From contig OX595986.1 in NCBI GenBank assembly GCA_951394045.1, forward strand, positions 1,910,001 to 1,955,000: a stretch of 45,000 nucleotides of DNA. The letters are read 5' to 3'. The position numbers were made by a program, and so were the translations under genes. Origin of the DNA: Nitzschia sp. DOCU1. Taxonomy: Eukaryota > Bacillariophyta > Bacillariophyceae > Bacillariales > Bacillariaceae. The notes beneath the pieces are model-generated. The model searched no databases and was not told the DNA's origin. It saw only the letters and a list, made by a program, of their open reading frames with translations. Positions 21,233 to 32,881 of the stretch are shown one piece after another (the first letter of the stretch is position 1; each line of letters opens with the position of its first letter).

Positions 21233-21346
21233 AGCAAACTCACCTTAGTAAGGATGAGCAAGGCAAGCTAGAAAAGCTACTGACGAAATATCAATCTCTA
21301 TTTGATGGTACCCTCGGGCGATGGCGTGGGGCCCCTTATGATATCG
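21233..21346 (+). pseudogene. pol remnant of Gypsy copy B
   Basis: About 115 bp match the pol region between protease and RT (THLSKDEQ, LTKYQSLFDGTLGRWRGAPYDI). Similarity stops near 21346. The same small window is the pol part retained in copy C. Confidence 0.75.
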
Positions 21347-21350
21347 ACTT

Positions 21351-21408
21351 GATGAAAGCAGCGCATTGATTGTGAATGGTCTCGCCGCACCAAACAGCAC
21401 GAGTTTTG
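21351..21408. other. Short non-retroelement segment between copies B and D
   Basis: These 58 bp match no retroelement part I can identify and end in TTTG (21405-21408), the target duplicate of copy D. Joined to 26288 onward they would form the sequence before D inserted. Confidence 0.6.
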
Positions 21409-21836
21409 TGCACTACGCTGAAAGTAGGATGAAAGTCTTGTAGTGTGTAAATTATGAATCTACTTTATCGCTCATCTATCGCTTCCAGATCTTGGAGTCT
21501 TCCCTCCATTCCTTCTCCTATGCGTTGAACAGATGTTGATTGCAACTCCAACCAATCTAGAGCATTGGATCTCCTTCTGCTCTCTAGCTAGGAGCCGTTG
21601 GAACTATGATTCCAGTAGTAGACTTCGACGGCTCGCTGCGCTCGCACCGACGGCGCGTCATTGCTCGTCAGCTGCGCCGGCCTTGCTCGTCTGTCCATGC
21701 GTCCATGGACGTCTGACCAAGTCGACCTCAGCTTAGGTGTGTATGTATGATATATATGTACTACACGTAGGCCATTGTGTGTACGGTATCGTGCTAACTA
21801 CTTGTTAGTTCTAGAGGGGTATTCTAGTGTACTGCA
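21409..21836 (-). repeat. 3' LTR of Gypsy copy D (428 bp)
   Basis: On the plus strand it runs from TGCACTACG to GTGTACTGCA. It carries the longer AT segment (GTATGATATATATGTAC) typical of the older subfamily. Confidence 0.9.
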
Positions 21837-21866
21837 TGCGCCCCCATGACAAGGGCTTCTAAGAGC

Positions 21867-24800
21867 TCACTCGTCAGCAGCATCGCATTCCTCGTACGGA
21901 TGCAAATACCGGATATTGTATGTTTGTTGTACTGCTCCTTTCCTAATGCGAATAGAGCCATTGTTATTAATGTACACGATCTCATACGGACCGCTATAAG
22001 GATTTGTCCCATATTTGTGGGATTGTTCATTACGGACCATTACCTTTTGTCCCACGTGATACCGGTAAGCTCTTCGCGTCTTATTTTCAGCTTTGTTATT
22101 TTGGATAATACGAGATTGTTTTCGTTCCTTAATTAATTTCCAGTTAGCTTTGAACCGGGTATTGAGAATAGCGTCGCGGCCAAACACGAGTTGTGATGGC
22201 GTTGCTTGCATCGTTGTGTGATACGTTGCGCGTACTGCGAACATAGTGGCTGCAAGGACTCTGTCCAGTGACTCCGTGTCTTTGGAGTTTTGCAACTCGA
22301 AAGTGCGAATCATGTTCCCGATGGTTTGGTGAACTCGCTCGATAATTGAATTAGCTTGCGGATTTCGCGCTGTGATTGGCTTGGTCATTACGCCATAATC
22401 TTCGCGCACCATTCTTCGGAATTCTCCCATGAATTCAGTTCCGCGGTCATAAATAATCTTTTGTGGCCACGGATATTGCGTGAACCACGCCATTTCGGCC
22501 GCACTGGCTATCAAAAAGGCTTCCTTATTTGCTATACGCACCATCTCGAACCATCCGGTTGCGGGATCTATCATAGTGAGACACCACAGTTGTAGTGTTT
22601 TCTTACTACCTAGTTGCTTTATCTTGTATGGACCTATCAGGTCGACACATAGCGTATCCCAGGGGTCGGTCTCCGCCGCTTTGGGTGGAAGGTGTCCGTA
22701 CTTAATCGTCTTTTGCTTCATTAGCTGACACGTCGGACAAGACTTGCAAATCCGCTCGACGTCGCCGCGGATGTTCTTCCAGTAGAAGTGTTGTCGAATC
22801 GTTTGTTCGGTACGTGTCTCTCCTGGGTGACAGAGCATCTCGTGATACCACTTGACGCACCGTTTCTGGAGACTCGTTGGGAGAACAATCTTGTCCTCGC
22901 GTACTATTAGCTCTCGTTTCTTTCCGCCCCCACGATAGACTTTGACTGAATATCGCGGGTTTGTACGTACTTTAGATAATAAGGCGCGGTCGGCATTCTG
23001 CATGCATGCTATGTTCTTGTAAGTTAGGGGGAAGTCGCCCGCCAAAAACTCATTTAAGTGAGATTCGGGGAAAGCTCTATCGTCGAGATCGAGTCGACTA
23101 AGCGCATCCGCAACGACTTTATGTTCGCCCTAGATATAGACGAGTTCGGGGCCAAACTCCTCGATTAAGAGGCGCCAACGCATGACGCGCTCCGTGTTAA
23201 ATTCTTTATACGTAAGATTTTTATGGTCTGTGAAGACTCTGATTTGCTGTCCCAAAAGGATATTGCGAAATTCCTTAAGTGTTTCGACCATGGCTAAAAG
23301 CTCTCTTTCCGTCGTAGTGTAGCGCGTTTGCGCCGGATTTAGTTTTCGACTATAGAACGCAATCGGTTTCCCGCGTTGCGATAACATTGCACCTAGCTGA
23401 GTATGACTAGCATCGGTGTGTATTTCAAAAGGTATGTTGAAATCGGGGTATGTTAGTAGTGTCTGCTTACTTATAATTTGTTTCATCGTGTCGAAGGCAT
23501 TCTGATCGACCGGACCCCATTGCCATTTGGCGTCTTTAGAAGTTAGCGCACTCAGAGGGGCTAGAACTTCAGAGCGACGAATCCACATGTTGTGGTAGTA
23601 GTTAACTACGCCTATGAACTTACGTAGCTCGCGTTTGTTAGTAGGTGCTTTCATAGCATGAATAGCTTCTACTTTCTTTGCGACTGGTTGGATTCCGTCT
23701 CGCGTTATCCAGTACCCAAGGTACTCCAATTCGCCTCGGGCAAAGAAGGATTTTCGGGCATTCACCTTAAGACCGGTGTCACATAGTCGTTTGAAAATGA
23801 CTTCTAGTTTCTCTAGGTGGTCATTAAAATCGCCTTTAGTTAGTTCTAGTAGATCGTCGATGTACACTCCTATGTACTCTAGATCTTCAAAGAGGGTGCC
23901 CATTTTTCTCTTGGAAAATGTCGGGACTATTGGAGAGTCCCATCGGCAAGCATTGCATTTCGTACTTACCCCAAGGGAGTATGATGGTACATAGCTTCTT
24001 ACTGTCTGGGCTTAACTCTATATGGTAGTAACCCATGTTGAGGTCGAGACTCGTCGCGTACTGAAAGCCTTCTAGCTTCATCAGTAAGTCCTGAATCTTC
24101 AGGATTGGATACGGCTTGCGTTTAATCCGTTTGTTCAATTCTCTGAAATCGTTAATGAATCGACCTGTTCCATCCTTTTTGGGGATGATAAAGGTGGGCG
24201 CGCCCCATTCGGAGCGGTTCACCTTTTTGAGTACTCCAACTTGACAGAGTCGTTCGACTTCATCGCGGAGGGTACGCTCATACGCTTTCAGTACAGGGTA
24301 AACTCTAGCATGGTACAGCTTGGCACCTTCTACTAGTTCAATATCATAGGGGGGCCCACGCCATCGGCCAAGGGTTCCATCGAATAGGGTTTGGTATTTT
24401 GTCAGTAGCTGTTCTAGCTTACTTTGCTCATCCTTACTAAGGTGAGTTTGCTCTCTAGCGATGCTACGTGCATCGACTTTTTTGTACTTTGCGTCGAGAA
24501 TTTCTTTGACGTGGTCCGACATCTTGTCAACGTGTCCGTGTTCATGTACATGATACGACGTTGCCGGCGTCGCATCTATTTCTTTCATTGGCATGCATGC
24601 GTTGTCCCATTCTACTTCCATAGCTTTGAAGTCAATCACTAGACCTAGCTCCTGCAAGAGGTCCCTGCCTATAATCATGTCATAGTTACCTAGGTCGTCC
24701 GCTAGGTGAAAGTCCCACTTGATCAATGAGTCTTTATCTTTAGTTTACGAGCGCTGCTCTTCTTCCAGAGACAGCCGCTACCGCCAGAGTCAAGAAGTGC

Positions 24801-25151
24801 CTTGACGGTTACTACTTGTTGCCGCCGTCCGCCGCCTTGATTAACACGTGCAAACGTGATTGGCACGAGATGGCTTGTTTTTTGTCATTTGTTGGAGCCT
24901 GCGGTTTGATTACCTCGAATCGTACTTAACAAATAAAGCTCGCGCTTGCCCTGTGCTTCCGCCAGACATGCATCGAGAGAGCTGAATCTTCGAGATTTCC
25001 CTGCATGTGATTTTTGCAAATTTTGTGTTACGCTTGTTACGCAATCGCTATTGTAGAATGATTCCATCTGTTGGACATCGTCCCTACGGATAAAACTAGT
25101 GTAATCGTTCAATTCACCACTATTGTCATTATTGTTATCACACGTAGTCAC
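21867..25151 (-). pseudogene. pol pseudogene of Gypsy copy D
   Basis: Protease, RT, RNase H and integrase regions are recognisable but broken. Visible lesions are a TGA at 24885-24887 (CGA in intact copies), a deletion of about 110 bp near 24725-24735 in the segment after the protease Asp, a one-base T gain near 23903 that shifts frame inside RT, a TAG at 23130-23132 (Lys codon in intact copies), and an in-frame loss of about 18 bp near 23037. The gag/pol junction retains TGA CGG. Confidence 0.9.
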
Positions 25152-25163
25152 CGGCTCACGCCG

Positions 25164-26180
25164 TCAATCCATTTCGACATCGCTGTTGCTGCTGACACTG
25201 AGTTTGTTGAAATCAGGAAGATCGTTGAGATCATCCATGTCGTAATTAAAGTTATCCATCAAGGGAGGATCTTCGGCCTTGCGTTTCTTTGCAGATTGCT
25301 TGACCGCGTTGTCGACCATCGACTTGATGTAGGCATGGAGCTCGCCCGTTTTCTTCTTCTTTTCGCCGTCGCCGTCTCCATCGCTGCGACGCCAGGTTTT
25401 GTTTTCAAAGCGGGCCTTTTTGAAGCGACCGCCGACATTCGAATGGGCAGCAGCCATCTTCTTTGCCTGGTCCTTTAGAATAAGGCAATCATGGGTAGCA
25501 TGGGTATTGTTAGCACCATGATAAAGACAATCGTACTTGGCCTTACCGTCGGTTCCCGATCTCGGGCCTCCGCGCTTCCTCTTCGAGGGATTTTCGTCAT
25601 TCGACTTGCCGTGTTTGTCCGCCTTCTTGCTGAGGGCCTCATTGATTTCCTCTGTAGCTTCCAACCGCTCGCAGAAGTCTACAAAGTCCTGAACCGTGTG
25701 TTCGACCGGCTCAAATCCTTGTAGGATCATCTCCTTACACCACTTGGCGGGGATTCCAAATTCGCAATTTTCCATGAGTTCGTCATCGGGAATTTTGTTT
25801 TTCTCGCCTTTCTCGTCGAACAGCGCGAGGTACTCATTCAGCTCGCGGAGCCAAGCTACATACGCCTTCATTGTCATCGTCGGGGGCTTTTGGCAGATCT
25901 GACGCATATAGCGCTTTTGAAGTTGCACCGCGCGTTTTGGGATGACATAAGCCGTAACCGCGTGCAAACATTTCTCGAAATTATCGTTGTTTTCGATTTT
26001 GAGTTCCGAGGCCTTCGCGTTGAAAGCCGCCAATACCTGGCCTTTCAGCAAATTGCATGTTAAAGCATATTGCTGAGGTCCCGTGGTTAGGTCCTGACCC
26101 GCGATCACATCCTTAAGTCCAATAAGGAAAAGGAACCACTCTTTGGGTGTTCCGTTGGTGAAATGCGGTTGTTTGACATG
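25164..26180 (-). pseudogene. gag pseudogene of Gypsy copy D, N-terminus deleted
   Basis: The frame matches gag of copy A from about residue 55 to the VEMD C-terminus. The missing start was removed by the deletion that fuses gag to the inside of the 5' LTR near 26181. The zinc knuckle and the terminal TGA CGG are kept. Confidence 0.85.
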
Positions 26181-26182
26181 AA

Positions 26183-26283
26183 GGTATGTATGTATGATAT
26201 ATATGTACTACACGTAGGCCATTGTGTGTACGGTATCGTGCTAACTACTTGTTAGTTCTAGAGGGGTATTCTAGTGTACTGCA
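26183..26283 (-). repeat. 5' LTR remnant of Gypsy copy D (about 101 bp)
   Basis: It keeps only the outer end of the LTR, from the GTATGTATGTATGATATATATG segment to TACTGCA, followed by the TTTG duplicate. Confidence 0.88.
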
Positions 26284-26522
26284 TTTGGGTTGCCACGGCG
26301 AGAGCAGCGGCAAGTTATGCAGCACCCGGATGTTGCTGTAAACGAGTTACAAGCAGGCAGCTTGTCCTAGCTACTATCGACATGAGTTATGAAGCACCCG
26401 GATGTTGCTTCGAACGAGCCGCAAGGAGGCAGCAGTTGCTACTTCGTCTCTTGACATACGGCTATCGTAACAGCAGCAGCGAGAGCCGCGGGTTGATCTG
26501 TGGATGGTTTTGCCACAGCGAG
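26284..26522. repeat. Host segment with a 72-bp imperfect tandem repeat
   Basis: This piece lies between copy D and the Copia element. AGCACCCGGATGTTGCT occurs twice, 72 bp apart (26321 and 26393), each after AGTTATG and before a GCAGGCAG- or AGGCAGCAG-like stretch. A weaker relative (GACACCCGGACGTTAG, about 44144-44159) lies on the other side of the Copia element, so the array was probably continuous before insertion. GCGAG at 26518-26522 is the Copia target duplicate. Confidence 0.6.
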
Positions 26523-26902
26523 TAGAAAACGGGATGCAGGAACGACGGAGTAGATGAACCCTTCCATCCGAAGGACTAGATGGACTAACTCACGTCATCT
26601 ATTGAGTTATGGGTCCTAGTCGAAGGAAGCAAGGAAGTTCCAGATGGACGGTGGATAAGTGGACGGTGTTAGCTCTCTTTGGGATCAAGAGTGCGTCCGC
26701 AACGTCGGTGTGGGTTTGCTGTCGTCAGTTGGGATCGACGTCAGTGCCAGCGCAAGGTCATTTTGGGAATGACTGCTGGATCGGGGTTATGGGACGGGGT
26801 AACGGGGACCTACGACAATGGTAGCACAATATCTTCTAACAATAATAGTGGTACTATTACGTGGGAGATAGCCTCTTGATCGAGGCCTAATACAGTTTTC
26901 TA
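26523..26902 (+). repeat. 5' LTR of Copia element E (380 bp)
   Basis: Starts TAGAAAAC and ends GTTTTCTA, an 8-bp terminal inverted repeat. No difference from 43706-44085 was found by eye. Confidence 0.95.
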
Positions 26903-26913
26903 GATTAACAGTC

Positions 26914-26930
26914 GCAACTGCTTCAGTTGC
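26914..26930. other. Hairpin GCAACTG-CTT-CAGTTGC just after the Copia 5' LTR
   Basis: A 7-bp perfect stem with a 3-nt loop lies 11 bp downstream of the LTR, ahead of the gag-pol ATG at 26941. It sits where a primer-binding or packaging signal would be expected. Function unknown. Confidence 0.5.
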
Positions 26931-29900
26931 AACAGTTCTGATGCCTGGAGGCGGAGGAACTGGTCCTGGTCCCCCGAGTGGGACACAGCCCCCAACCCCG
27001 ACAACGCGTTCGATGACCAAAGCGGTTTTTAACCGTGTTCTCAAGGATGTGTTGGGCATGGAGGATGCTGATGGTCTCGTCAAGGCCCTCGATGGTCTCG
27101 GAGTAAGAGGAATGGGCGACTTGTTGGCCCTTACTGACCAACAAATCGATAATTTGACTTATGTGGACTCCGGAGCGACGATGACCGTTACGATCCCCCA
27201 GCGTAACCTCGTGAAAATTCTCAAGGCGTGGAATTATCACTTGATTACCACGAACCAGTTGAGAAAAGTGGATTGGTCGGACTCTGTCATGGTGAATGCT
27301 GATGAATGGGATATGTATCGCGTTGCGATTTACGATCCGGATGATGCTTCGCCAAGAAAGCCGCCATCCTCGAATCCGAGTAATGTCATCCCCCCGACAG
27401 GCGCTCCCTCTGCGACCACTTCCTCGAGAAGCGTTTCTCTCGCCCAGGAATTTCGTAAAGGTGTGAAACGTGACAAGTCACATTATACCGAGCTCAAGGA
27501 TGAAAGCAATTGGGACGAGTGGAAGCGCGCCACCCTGTCAACTGCTGCATCACATGGCGTTGAGAACGTTTTTAATCCGACCTACAAGGCAAATAGCGCT
27601 GACGAATTCGGCCTATTCCTCGAGCAACAAAAGTTTGTGTACGATGTGCTTAACGCGAAATTATTGACCTCTCAAGGCCAGTATTTGGTGAAGAAGTATG
27701 AGACGACTCGTGATGCGCAAATGGTCTGGAAGGAATACCTCGACCATACTGAATCGTCTACCAAGGCTCTAATGGAGAGAAGGCAGATTATGCAGAAGAT
27801 TATGCATACTCGCCTTCCGTCTGACTTCAGAGGTAGCTTCTTGGCTTTCATCAACACTTGGTTGGACTATGTCCGTCGATTCGAAAGGCTCTCTCCTGTG
27901 TCAGCTCATATGACTGACGATCAAAAGAAAGATGCCCTCCAAGCTGTACTTTTCTATCATCCTGAGTTTTCTCGGATTGATGATTATGATTTCTATCAGC
28001 AAGGCACGGGCATGCTGCCTAGTTCTTACGACCAGTACCTAGCATCTGTCCAACGAATTGCTATGAAGCTGGACCAAGCGAAGACTGCCAGACGAGAAGA
28101 AAGCCGTGCGAGGAACGTAAATTTCTCGGAATTTGTTGAGGATAATGTTTATGACGACGGTTATGATTTCCAATCTGAGGACGACGATGGTCAAGAAGAC
28201 GGGTATCTAGTCAACATGACCAGAGCTGGGACCCGAGGTCGTTTCCAACCCAGGCGTCCAGCGATGCCGAAGGAGACGTGGTACCAACTCAAGAAAGAAG
28301 ATCAAGAAGCATGGGACAAATTGTCGGACGAAGCGAAACGCGCTATCTTGTTTGCGTATAACAATTCAAACAAAGGAAGTCCTAAAATTAATAACAATAA
28401 GTCTGTTTCTCCTCGCCGTGTCAGTATGGCTGATCAAGAACCAGAGCCTGAAGTTGACGATGATGATGACCCACCGGGAACAACGGACGTCGCCGAAGAG
28501 TCCGCCGAAGATAATCTCGAATGGTTGATAAACCAAGCGACTGTGCGCAAGAGCCCCAACCCAATGGAGATTGCGAACATGATGTCGACAAGCTCCGCGA
28601 AGAAGGATAAGAGTTCTCGAAGGAAGCCTTCCTTAAAGGTTAATACTCAGGTCAACAGGCACTGTATTAATTATGAGGTTTCGCGTGCCAACCGTACGAA
28701 TCTTCCACGATCCATGTCTCTCGTAGACCGTGGAGCCAACGGTGGCATCGCCGGAGACAACGTGCGGGTTATTGCTACCACAGACCGACGTGTGAGTGTC
28801 TCTGGGCTTGATAACCATGAGTTGACGGACTTGAAGATTGTTACTGCTGGCGGTGTATGCCCTTCGAGACGAGGTGAGGTGATTCTCATTCTCCACCAAT
28901 ATGCCCTGATTCCGGGGAGTTCGACGATCCATTCTTCGCATCAGCTCGAACATTTCGGTCACCGAGTCGATGATAGGGCAATCTCAGTTGGTGGGAGACA
29001 AGAGATCGAGACGGTCGATGGTCATGTTTTGCCGTTAGACTTCCATCGTGGTCTCCCGTACCTGCCGATGCGCCCTTTCACCGATCAAGAATGGAGGGAC
29101 CTACCGCATATCGTCTTCACTTCGGATGACGATTGGGACCCTAGTCGGTCGGATCTTAACCAGTCTGAAGATGATGCCTGGTACCAAGGACCCCCTCCTC
29201 CCTTGCTGACTTATGACGAAGACGTTGATCTCCAAGAAGTGAATGAGACTGTCACTAGAAGTTCTCAGCGGGATGAAGAGCCAATCGACGAGCCGGTTGC
29301 CGTCTCGGTTAATTGGTACTTATTAGCTGATCTCTCGTTCATGGAGACTGAACTTGTCAGTGATGTCGATGAGTCCTACGATTTCAGGTATGAACCTGGC
29401 GTTTCGGACCTTCAAGTGGCGGTTAGACGCATTCGTCCAGCCGATCGAGACTATTCTCAATTCCGGCGATTCTTCTTGAACGCGAGCGCTGAGCGAGTAG
29501 CCAAGACTTTCGAAGCTACTACTCAATACGCCCGTTCGGGTGTCATTGAAGGGCCTATCACGAACACTTTGCGAGCTGCATTCCCTGCTCTGAATGTGCG
29601 TCGTAGGAATGAGCCAGTCGCTACGGATACGGTGTTTAGTGATACGCCGTCGATCAACGGAGGTTACCGTGCCGCCCAGTTCTTTTGTGGCGTGGACACC
29701 AAGTTCTCCGACATTTATGGCCTCCAAACCGATGGCGATTTTATCAAAGTTCTTCAAGACAACATTCGCCGCCGGGGTGCCATGGACACACTTGTGAGTG
29801 ATCGTGCTCAGGCCGAGATTAGTCGTCGTGTCAAGGACTTGTTACGTCATCTATGCATCGATGAGTGGCAAAGCGAGCCTCATCAGCATCAACAGAATCC

Positions 29901-32460
29901 CGCCGAGCGACAATATCGACTTATCAAGCGTGCAACAAAGCATGTTCTAAATACAACAAATGCGCCCCCCTACTGTTGGCTTCTTGCGATGGAATATGTG
30001 TGTTACATAAACAATCGTTTGGCACGAGGTTCTCTGGATTGGCGTACCCCTTACGAGCGTCTCCTTGGGTACACTCCAGATATAAGTATGATTATTCGAT
30101 ATGCATTTTGGGACCGAGTTTTTGTCAAACGCATCGAAGCGCGGGGAGGAAATTTTCCTTCGGTTGGTGATGAAATCGAAGGACGCTTCGTTGGTTTTTC
30201 CGAAACGGTTGGGCACCCTATGACCTACAAGATTCTGACCTCAGACACAAAACAGGTCATTTACCGGTCCAGGATTAGGCTAGCTAAGGACGGTCCGAAT
30301 GCGCGCGCCACTGCTGAAGCTAGGGCATCCGCCGGCAACCGTGGCGAGGTGCCTGATGACGGGGAGCTTGACGCGGCTATAGACCCCAATGTCATCTTTG
30401 ATCCAGGAGGGGAAGATCAGCAAGATTCGAACGAACCAGAATTGATTCACCGTCGCAATCGGCCGATGGCCATCTTTGACCCTGAAGACATCATCGGGCG
30501 AACCTATCTCACGGTCCCTTCCAAAGATGGTACGCGACTCAGACTCAGGATCACTGAAGCTCTTGATGCCCTCGATCGGGATATCAACGCCGATGCAACG
30601 ATGATTCGTTTTCGGGCTACAAGTTCTGATGGTCTCTACGACGAAATCATCAGCTACAACCAAATCCTCGACAAACTTGAAGAAGCCGACGGTACCGACG
30701 AGCTCTGGAAATTTCGTTCCATCGACGCTCACCAAGGACCTTTGACGAAGACGGATCCGAACTATAAAGGATCAAGGTGGAACGTCCGTGTGAACTGGGA
30801 GAACGGGGAGGTGACTTATGAGCCGCTCTCGATCATCGGGAAGAGCGACCCCGTCTCGGTTGCGATTTACGGCAACGAGAATAATCTCCTGCATCTCGAC
30901 GGATGGAAGCAGTTCGCTAGACTAGCGCGGCGTCAGAAGAAGCTGCTGCGACTGGTCAACCAGGCGAAACTGAAATCTTTCAGGACGGCGCCGTTGTACA
31001 AGTTCGGCGTAGAGGTTCCAAGAAGCCACAAGCATGCAATGGAGCTTGATCGCAAGAACGGCAACACCCTCTGGCGTGAAGCCGAGATGCGGGAACTTCA
31101 GCAGATCGACGACTACGAAACTTTTACTGACTGTGGTAAAGGTGTCAGTCCACGTGGCTACAAACGGATCCGATACCATATCGTGTATGATGTCAAACAC
31201 GATCTGAGAAGGAAGGCTAGGCTTGTGGCGAATGGCAACCAAGCGCCGACGCCTATCTCAAGCGTCTACTCCAGCGTCGTATCGCTCAGAGGACTAAGGC
31301 TTTGCCTGTTCTTAGCAGAGTTAAATAGTCTGGATACCTGGACGACGGACATTGGGAATGCCTACCTAGAAGCGAAGACAGATGAAAAGGTCTTCGTCAT
31401 AGCGGGTCCAGAGTTCGGAGATAGGGAAGGGCACACCCTTATCATCTCTAAAGCTTTGTACGGCCTCTTTTCGTCCGGAAAAATGTGGTGGGAAAGGCTC
31501 AGCGAGGTTCTGACCGAAATGGGCTTCACCCCATCGAAGGCGGAAGCGGATATTTGGATGAGACGAAGTGGCGATCATTACGAATATATCGTGCGCTACG
31601 TGGACGACTTAGCGATACTCTCAAGACGAAACCCGGAGATCATCGAAGAGTTAACAACACGTTACAAGTTTAAGTTGAAGGGAACAGGTCCGATCAGCTA
31701 TCATCTTGGAGCGGATTTCTATCGGGACAAGGATGGGACTTTGTGTATGGCGCCCAAGCGATACATCGAGAGGATGATCGATACTTACGAAAGGCTCTTC
31801 GGTGAGAAGCCGAAGCAAAAGTACAGTTCTCCTCTAGAGAAGGGTGACCATCCTGAATTGGATGTAACGCCAGAGCTTGGCCCTGAAGGTATCAAGATGT
31901 ACCAGTCGATGATCGGAGCTTCACAATGGGTAATTTCTCTGGGAAGATTTGATATCGCAACAGCCGTCATGACTCTCTCGAGTTTCCGTGCATCACCGCG
32001 CGAAGGACACCTTGAGCGCATCAAACGTGTTTATTGTTATTTGGCGAAAATGAAACACGGTGCTATTCGTTTTAGGACTGGTATTCCCGACTTCTCGCAA
32101 TTACCGGACTACGAATACAGTTGGGCTACGAGTGTATACGGAAACGTTGAAGAAGTTGTTCCTCACGATGCACCAGAACCTCTCGGTAAGCCCGTCGTGA
32201 CTTCGACATATTTCGATGCAAACCTGTGTCACGATTTGACTACAGGCAAGTCGGTCACGGGGATACTACACTATATCAATCAAACTCCCATCGACTACTT
32301 CTCTAAGAAGCAGCCTTTGGTTGAAACTGCCACCTACAGTAGTGAGTTTATGTCCGCCAGACAGGCGACCGAACAAGTGATGGATTTACGAAATACGTTG
32401 CGCTACCTTGGAGTACCGCTTATCGGAAAATCCTACATGTTCGGAGATAACAAGACGATG

Positions 32461-32881
32461 TGCACTACGCTGAAAGTAGGAGGAAAGTTTTGTAGTGTGT
32501 GTAAATTATAATATCTACTTTATCGCTCATCTATCGCTTCCAGATCTTGGAGTCTTCCCTCCATTCCTTCTCCTATGCGTTGAACGGATGTTGATTGCAA
32601 CTCCAACTAATCTAGAGCATTGGATCTCCTTCTACTCTCTAGCTAGGAGCCGTTGGAACTATGGTTCCAGTAGTAACGTCGACGGCTCGCCGCGCTCGCA
32701 CCGACGGCGCGTCATTGCTCGTCAGCTGCGCCGGCCTTGCTCGTCTGTCCATGCGTCCACGGACGTCCGACCAAGTCGACCTCAGCTTAGGTATGTATGT
32801 ATGTACTACACGTAGGCCATTGTGTGTACGGTATCGTGCTAACTACTTGTTAGTTCTAGAGGGGTATTCTAGTGTACTGCA
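32461..32881 (-). repeat. 3' LTR of Gypsy copy F (421 bp)
   Basis: On the plus strand it runs TGCACTACG to GTGTACTGCA and is followed by TGCGCCCCCAT (polypurine tract complement). It differs from 43010-43430 at three sites by eye: AGGAGGAAAG/AGGATGAAAG, AGATCTTGG/AGATGTTGG, TGCGTCC/TGCATCC. Confidence 0.94.

Larger units (their letters stand above)
14196..21350 (+). mobile_element. Gypsy copy B: old truncated element, interrupted by copy A
   Basis: B consists of an LTR (14196-14622), the leader with the 12 bp palindrome, the gag start (ATG at 14659), then copy A inserted at 14669-20167, then the rest of gag (20172-21226) and a short pol remnant to about 21346. The remaining pol and the 3' LTR are missing. 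B shows many CpG to TpG/CpA changes relative to A, so it is older. Its LTR shares an expanded AT-rich segment (TACATATATATCATACATACACACC) with copy D, which marks an older LTR subfamily. Confidence 0.85.
21409..26283 (-). mobile_element. Gypsy copy D: old, broken element with intact target duplication
   Basis: Read on the minus strand: 5' LTR remnant (26283-26183), gag lacking its N-terminus (26180-25164), pol with several lesions (25151-21867), 3' LTR (21836-21409). TTTG at 21405-21408 and 26284-26287 is the 4-bp target duplication, so both outer ends are original. A deletion has removed the rest of the 5' LTR, the leader and the gag start. It belongs to the older LTR subfamily with B. Confidence 0.92.

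Noticed and set aside
32495..32815. Recurrent open frames of about 100 codons inside the Gypsy LTRs
   Set aside because: They occur in every LTR copy because the LTRs are homologous, overlap each other in two frames, and have no recognisable product.
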